Shown here piece after piece: positions 7,261 to 12,989 of a stretch of 12,989 nt of DNA. The position numbers and the translations under genes were made by a program. Under the pieces are notes generated by a model. That model was not told the origin of the DNA. It saw only the letters and a list, made by a program, of their open reading frames with translations, and did no database searches. Every line of letters starts with the position of its first letter. Within the stretch, counting starts at the first letter, position 1. The stretch is from Hawksworthiomyces lignivorus (taxonomy: Eukaryota > Ascomycota > Sordariomycetes > Ophiostomatales > Ophiostomataceae): positions 1 through 12,989 of the forward strand of contig NTMA01000184.1 in assembly GCA_002917075.1 (NCBI GenBank), in the 5' to 3' direction.

Positions 7261-9950
7261 TAAGCACAACTCAACACATCTTCTCAGGCTAAAGGCTTGT
7301 ATTATCAATTCAGTACAGAATTTGACTATTTCAGAACTGTTGAAAGCTCTATATTCATTGTAATGAGTATAAATCAGCTGTTAAGAGCCGTATTTGAGCA
7401 AAGTCATTAGAGAAATTTCACCTACGACGTCACTTTCAAAACACAGTAAAATTAGATTCAAATAGGTCTCACGCATCTACGCATTTACGAGAACAATACC
7501 TAAATTATTTTAGTTTAATTTATTCACTTGTTGTACTGTTATTTTGCTCTGAAGTTACTATATGGACGTCGTTTTTCCGCTAATTAATTTCGTAGTTATA
7601 GTTCAAAATCGTTCAAAATTGGTTGTTATATAATTTTTACCTTGGGTCTGTTATGATAAATTACATATATTTGGATCTTGAATATATTTTTGAAATTGAC
7701 TTTGATCATAATTATTATTTATTTTATTTCATGTGAACGATTTACCATTTTTGGAAATTTACGTTTTTGGGAAATTATAATAAATGAACATTTTGAATAA
7801 AAAACTACACTTAATTATTTTAATCGGTTGAGCTACAGCACCTCGCTGTACTGAAGAGCAACAGGTCACAGCAGGTTAAGCACTAATCGTTTAGGGCCTT
7901 GCAGGGCTTTCAAGGCCTGTAAGGCTCTGTAATTGAACCAAATTAAACACCAAACTTGTTTATTCAATAACTAACCAACCAATATAGCAATGGGGACCAA
8001 AATGGGATTGCCGAGAAGAGAATTTTCGACTTCTCAGTCTCACCGACTTCTTGACATTCAGAGTTTCGGAAAAGGCTAGGATGCCCACAAAATTATTTTT
8101 CCGCAAAACTATTTTTGTATGGAAAAATCAATAATTCGACTCACTACTATCGCAATATCCCCTGCTTGCTTAACGGTCTACTAGAGCATCGTCGAGGATA
8201 AGCAAGCCTCGAGGATAGACAAACGTCAAGGGAAGGTAAACTTTCCAATAGCCCTATATTATTTTAGGTTATAAGTAGACTAGTTTTTAGTGTAGACAAT
8301 AGGTCAAGGAATCCACCATAAAACTAGAAAGCCAAGTTTAACAATCGTAAAACGTCAAGGACGATCAATTTTTGTCAAAGTAGTGACAATAATAAATCAT
8401 TTACAGTTTACTTTTTACGTAAATATATATTAACTTTACTGAACAAATGGCTTAATTTTGCCTTTCACGAAAATATAAATAATCCGCGTTGATAAACCAT
8501 TGACGCTATCATTAGATCGAGATTTTGAAATTACGAAACCATTACCTTTAACTCACAACTTCAAATTAGACTTAATCTTTTCCAAAGTCTCGTATAACGA
8601 CCCAGCAATAAGACGAGTGTCGGCAAACGGTCGATGAAAATCAGCGGCAGGGAAGGCAAAAAATTAAGCGGCAGGAAGGAGCTGGCAAAGCCAGAAGATA
8701 GACCTGATTCATTCGACATTTTGGCTTCTTAGCTGTTAGCAATTACTTAAAACGATACATTAATAGCATCAAATTAACATCAAAGCCCATTCAATTTACC
8801 TGTTTTCTAAGACAGACGCTCTATCGTTAGTAATATATTATAGTGAAGAATAAGTGTAGTTGCTCATTAAGCCTTATACAGTTACGATCCTTTTTTTTAA
8901 GATTTTTTGACTCAATTGGTCCCACTAAAATGTATTGTCCAATTAGCTCAATGCCTAAGACATTGAAAATGCATGTGCAAATAGGAAAACGTACGTGTGC
9001 ACATAGGATTACTCTCTACTATAATATCCTATTGTTCTCCGTGAATTGTAAGAGGTCGACCAGCGATGAGCGTAGCAGAACCTTGAAGCTTGAAGCAAAG
9101 ATACAGAAGATGATGGCATCTGCTGTACTAGATTAAACATAAAAAGGAATACCGTATCAATGGAACTACAGAGAACAGATATTCCTCCAACTCCAGGAGG
9201 CACTTATTGCGATGGGAGTAGCCCTTCGTGTAGAGAATATAAGTGAGTTTATCTTCGTATGGAGAATAGATGTTAGAAATGATTTTTTTTTATTGCTTTT
9301 CTCTCTTTTTTTTCTGTTTCTGTTTCATCTTTTTTCAGTCTCTTGCTATTTTCACTTTGATATCAAGACATAGTTGTCCGATATCTGTACTCACGCATCC
9401 TGGTCTCTTGTCCTCTATTATAATGCGTCTAATTCTGGAAACTTTCGCTTATTGCTTCATAATATCTTCCTAAGATGCGCAGTCTCTTTGGGGATAATGA
9501 AGAATCGAATGAAAAGCAGAACGTACAAAGCAATAAGTGAAGTTAGGGAAGTATACGCTACCAAATTTGGGTTTCTGTTTATTCATTTATTATTTTTTTA
9601 ATTTTTTTTTTGGATAATACCGACGCTACTTATATGCTCTCACAGATATCTCTGGCAAGCCGTACAATATGAAAGGCAGCGGCTAGCTGGCTCTGACGAG
9701 CCCTACGTCTCGAAATAGTAAGGCTATCTTTGTGCATTGGTGGAAACGGACATGTGCCATGCTGCTCGGAAAACCAAACCCCAGAATAATACTTTCAGCA
9801 CTGGGTCATATATGTCTGCATATATGGAAATACGAGACCGAGTCCCCTCTTTTGGATTTACTTAAAATATAGATCGGTTATGTTAGTCAGATGTTCCTCA
9901 AATGTGATTTAATAAAAAGATGGCTAAAGTACATGCTCCTTATGGCGCTG
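7261..9950. other. AT-rich gene-poor block, probably old repeat DNA
   Basis: This 2.7-kb block is strongly AT-rich with a few GC islands. Small inverted repeats include TACAGC/GCTGTA (7834-7850), GGCCTTG/CAAGGCC (7895-7917), GCTTGCTTA/TAAGCAAGC (8164-8207) and CTGGC/GCCAG (8682-8694). A TATAAATAAT motif lies near 8475 and a pyrimidine-rich tract at about 9281-9340. No transposase, reverse transcriptase or long terminal repeat pair could be recognised, and no frame has family motifs. Composition and small palindromes suggest a degraded mobile element, but that is inference. Confidence 0.45.
8164..8207. repeat. Perfect 9-bp inverted repeat with a 26-base loop
   Basis: GCTTGCTTA (8164-8172) pairs exactly with TAAGCAAGC (8199-8207). 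TCGAGGATA in the loop and right stem recurs as CTCGAGGATAG immediately after. The arrangement resembles a structural element of a transposon or a small RNA hairpin, but no tRNA-like cloverleaf fits and no family is recognised. Confidence 0.5.
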
Positions 9951-10014
9951 TCCACTCTATGAACTTGACTCCAGCATCGAACGCGGCATACACTGGGCAA
10001 TATATCAACCCAAA

Positions 10015-12242
10015 ATGACAGCAAGTAAAACAACTAGACGTCCAGTTCGCATTGCCGGTGCATCCGGCGGATTCTTTGATCGGTTTCGTTCTATTGAGGA
10101 CTTCTCGAAAGACGCTTCGATTGATGTGATATTTGGTGATTGGATATCAGGTTCGTGTTTCCGCTCTGAGCAATTTTGGCCTAAGCGCCTGGTCTTCTCC
10201 CTGTTCCATGCATGAGAAAGAGGAAAACGAGTATACTAAACAGCGACATTGGTCGATTTCTCTTTCACCTTGTGCTTCCTTATTTTTGTTTAGAAATCTC
10301 TATAGTATTACGAGGAACTCAAGAAATTCAGGCAATCAAAGCTGGAGGAACCAGAGAAACATATGAACACTCGTTTATTACTGCTCTCGAGCCCGCAATT
10401 AGCAACATCACAAAACACAGCCAGAAAGTTGCCGTAAACGCAGGCTCATCTGACGCCGAAGCGATGGCCGTGAGAGTTCAAAGGTGCAAGGACCATGGCA
10501 CTGAATTAAAGGTCTCTTGGGTCACGGGGGATGACGTTACGGAAAAGTTTAAAAACATGCTTAGCCGTGGTGAGCGGTTTCTGTCTCTGCCCTCGGACGA
10601 ACCCATACAGGACTGGGAACATGAGCCAGAGTGCGCTCAAGCGTATCTTGGAAGTTTTGGAATAGCCGAGGCTCTCAAGAGGGGCGCTGACACTTTCATC
10701 TGCGGACGGGTTTCAGACGCTTCGCCCGTCATCGGTGCAGCTGCCTGGTGGCACGGCTGGAGAAGAGAGGACTTTGGTGAATTAGCGAATGCTCTGGTTG
10801 CAGGCCACCTCATCGAATGTAGTTCTTGTGAGTCGCAACTACCAAATTTTGTTATTCTTCTGGGCCAGAAACTAACAGGATATCGATGCCCATGTAAAAG
10901 ACGTGACTGGAGGCTCTTATACTGGATTCAAAAAAGACCTCCTTTAATCAGGCAATAATTTCACGAACCTTGGCTTTCCGATCGCCGAAATTGCTGTAGA
11001 TGGTCAAGTCATCATCACAAAAGAGGAGAACACTGGCGTATTGTGTCAACTGATACTGTAACAGCTCAGCTTCTCTATGAGATCCAGGGTCCTTTGCATC
11101 ATGACTCAGACGTAACAGCTGATCTAGAATCCATTAGCCTTGTTCAAGAGTCAAAGGACCGAGTGAGTGTCACGGGTGTACGTGGTTTGCCTCCACCTCC
11201 GACTACAAAGGTAAGCGTATCATCCAATTGCAGATCTCTAGGAAGAATTTCCCCACAAAGATTCATGGGTGACATCCAGAAAGCTAATAAGAAAAGGTCG
11301 GCATATCAGCGCGTGCTGGCTGGCAAGCAGAGTTTCATTTCTTTCTAACGGGTCTGGATATTTAGGAAAAGGCGGAAATAATTGAAAAGCAGACCCTTGC
11401 GTCGATGGGTGACTATCGAAAGGAGTTTACGACTTTAAAATTCACGGTGACTGGAACCGTCGCCGATCGGCCGCGCAATCTTAACGAAGCAACTGTTGAG
11501 ATGCGCATTTTCGCCCAAACAAGAAACCCTGAACTTGTCTCATCGCAAAATCAATTTGGAGATGTCAAGACATTTCAGAGATTTGCACTTGAAAACTGTT
11601 TACAAGGCTACCCAGGCGGTACACCACCAACAGACATGCGCCAGGCTATCGGAAAGCCGTAATATGAGTGTGCTCAGCAAAAAATTATGAGACAATGTCT
11701 AGGGGACAAATGTAACTGACATTATATTTAGATATTGGGTTTCCCTTTTCCCGCAGGCATCTATCAAGCATCTCATAACGACTTTCGACGGCAAGACTGT
11801 TGATATTCCACCTCCAACCACCGTGCGTGAATATCCACGACAGCAAGCAAGCTATGAGACCCATTTACCGGTGCCTCTGTCGAAATGGGGCACAACAGAA
11901 TTTACTGCTTTAGGCTCTATTGTACATGGTAGGTCTGGTTACAAGAGTTCTGACTGCAACGTAGGATTCTGGGCAAGAGATAACGAAGAGTGGGACTGGC
12001 TGTGATCGATGTTGACAGTGGAAAAAATCAAAGAGCTGCTTGAAGATGAGTACCTTGGAGGTAAAATTGATCGGTTTGAAATTCCTGGTATTAGAGCTGT
12101 GCATTTTCTCCTCAGGGATCACCTCGATCGAAGTGTCAACTCATCCAGCAGTTACGATGTTTTGGGCAAGCTTGTTGCCGAATATCTTTGTTGCAAGAAA
12201 GTTGATACTCCCGTTCAGTTTCTGCGAAAGGGAACTATTTAG
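10015..12242 (+). pseudogene. DUF1446 (AtuA-like) protein gene, broken
   Basis: The family is related to bacterial AtuA of acyclic terpene utilisation; the reaction of the fungal members is not established. Exons 10015-10150, 10294-10827, 10901-11210, 11297-11658 and 11732-12242 would total about 617 codons, a full-length fungal member. Landmarks: RPVRIAGASGGFFDRF near the start, VAVNAGSSDAEAMAV, WVTGDDVTEKF, FICGRVSDASPVIGAAAWW, GHLIECSSYVTGGSYTGFK, TNLGFPIAEIAVDG, VRGLPPPPTTKVGI, GWQAEFHFFLTGLDI, QGYPGG and VHFLLRDHLDRSVNSSSSYD. Lesions: TAA at 10945-10947, TAG at 11363-11365, TGA at 12003-12005, and a one-base loss at about 11037-11041. The stops fall where a C-to-T change from CAA, CAG and CGA would explain them, two in CpA context. 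A motif I recall as RSGDKGSDCN in relatives reads RSGYKSSDCN here. Introns 2 and 3 use AAG acceptors. The start ATG has AAA before it. Confidence 0.87.
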
Positions 12243-12414
12243 GTAGCTAGTTGAGATGAGACTTAATTTGAAATCAAGAATGAGGTTTTTAGTTTAACAC
12301 CGCTTCACTTCGTCTTGATCGGAAGCCTGTGACATACCTTCTTAAAATTCGACATCAGCTGCACTCTCTAACACCACTTATAATCAAGATGTAAAATATT
12401 TCATCGCCAAGACG
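12243..12414. other. Convergent 172-bp gap between two broken genes
   Basis: The two pseudogenes point at each other here, so both terminators should lie in this gap. No clear hairpin or other feature was seen. The shortness is typical of compact fungal convergent gene pairs. Confidence 0.5.
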
Positions 12415-12989
12415 CTATTCAGACAGAGGTGGCGTTTCTCCAAATGAATAATGTTCTAAAAAGCCCACATATCTATCCCCAATAACCTCGGTTTTCTCAA
12501 TCTGCTGTGTAACGTGACTGTCTTTATCGCTAAGCGTCACGTCCAGTGCCGCCATATTCTCTCGCAAATACGTGATCTATTTAGTTCCGCTGTGAAATTT
12601 GGTTAGAACTTTAATAATGCCAATGATAAATACAAAGATGTAGAATCACATATGGAGCATGGAGAAAAGGACTCAACGTACCGGATGGCGATGATATCAT
12701 ATCCCTGTCTCAGAAACCCAGGCAAGCGCAAGCTGACCAGGCGTACATCCTTTTGTGTGTGCTATGTCTACCATAAAGTTGACTAATTGGACATTTTTAT
12801 CCCAATTTTCTCTGCTGTACTTCGGAGCCGTTTTCCGGAAGTCACCATCACTAAAATCATCTGGGGATTTCAGTTTCCCTGTAAGGAATCCACGTCCAAG
12901 TGGACTGTAAGCAACAATAGCAATACCAAGCTCTCGGCAAGTGGCCAGCAGCCCCATCCTTGGGGATTCAATGTCTAGGGGGGGGGGTG
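12415..12989 (-). pseudogene. Aldo/keto reductase gene, 3' part, broken; 5' end outside the window
   Basis: This is the C-terminal half of an NADPH-dependent aldo/keto reductase, closest in pattern to the YakC-like fungal group. Upstream exon (12989-12682): LDIESPRMGLLATCRELG, then the diagnostic IVAYSPLGRGFLTGKL, the SPDDFSDGDFRKTAPKYSREN segment and TPGQLALAWVSE. Intron 12681-12590 (92 bp) has donor GTACGT and acceptor ACAG. The last exon (12589-12415) reads GTK, stop, ITYLRENMAALDVTLSD, then IEKTEVIGDRY and FGETPPLSE. Two lesions break it: an extra base near 12705-12711, after which QGYDIIAI continues in another frame, and TAG at 12579-12577, between GTK and ITYL. The usual IPGTK turn is IRGTK here. 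The visible part is about half of a normal 330-345 aa enzyme; catalytic Asp/Tyr/Lys/His lie upstream, out of view. Its neighbour, 172 bp away and convergent, is the broken DUF1446 gene. Confidence 0.85.
12978..12987. repeat. Ten-base G homopolymer at window edge
   Basis: Ten G in a row stand two bases from the end of the sequence, within what should be coding DNA of the reductase (C run on the coding strand just before LDIESP). Such a run in a conserved exon is unexpected and may mark a sequencing or assembly limit. Confidence 0.7.

Noticed and set aside
8164..8207. Possible tRNA or small structured RNA
   Set aside because: The stem is perfect, but no T-arm consensus, anticodon arm or cloverleaf can be fitted.
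8843..9136. 97-aa frame ending with a charged stretch containing KLEAKIQ
   Set aside because: It faintly recalls the linker of fungal zinc-cluster regulators, but no cysteine cluster or other domain is present.
9161..9340. Short open frame from an ATG at about 9161 followed by a GTGAGT donor and a TTTTTTCAG acceptor
   Set aside because: The spliced product would stop within a few codons and resembles nothing known; splice-like strings are expected by chance in AT- and pyrimidine-rich DNA.
9270..9473. Hydrophobic 67-aa frame that might be read as a membrane protein
   Set aside because: The Phe/Leu/Ser richness comes from a pyrimidine tract, so it is low complexity and not evidence of a gene.
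2191..12989. Secondary-metabolite biosynthetic cluster
   Set aside because: There is no backbone synthase, terpene cyclase or pathway regulator; two transporters and two broken enzymes do not establish one.

Overview
The window reads as the very end of a filamentous ascomycete (Pezizomycotina-type) chromosome. It opens with CCCTAA/CCTAA telomere repeats running inwards. The genes have several short introns (51-143 bp) with GT donors and CTAAC/CTGAC-like branch sites. Repeats differ from each other only by C/T and G/A transitions, the mark of repeat-induced point mutation (RIP). The species cannot be named from the sequence alone.

Layout. 1-70: telomere. 71-1720: AT-rich gene-free subtelomere, with a large imperfect palindrome (two 297-bp arms, 614-910 and 1118-1414), a 71-72 bp tandem repeat (1467-1660) and a two-unit interstitial telomere motif (1709-1719) near the inner edge. 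2191-4137 (-) and 4921-6713 (+): a divergent pair of intact, multi-exon major facilitator transporters of the allantoate/nicotinate permease (Dal5/Tna1-like) family, with predicted proteins of 507 and 494 aa. The 783-bp gap between them holds a short relic of a third N-terminus. About 7260-9950: AT-rich DNA with small hairpins and no recognisable gene. 10015-12242 (+): a five-exon gene of the DUF1446/AtuA-like family, broken by three in-frame stops and a frameshift. 12415-12989 (-): the 3' part of an aldo/keto reductase gene, also broken by a frameshift and a stop, cut by the window edge beside a 10-base G run.

Working together. The two transporters probably import small organic anions (vitamin, ureide or amide type); the substrate cannot be read from sequence. 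The DUF1446 gene and the aldo/keto reductase lie tail to tail 172 bp apart and may be remnants of a catabolic gene group that is decaying at the chromosome end. No new biological system is evident. The most informative signals are the transition-only palindrome, the sharp GC step inside the second transporter, and the pattern of nonsense mutations, two of the four at sites where a CpA-to-TpA change would restore the family residue.
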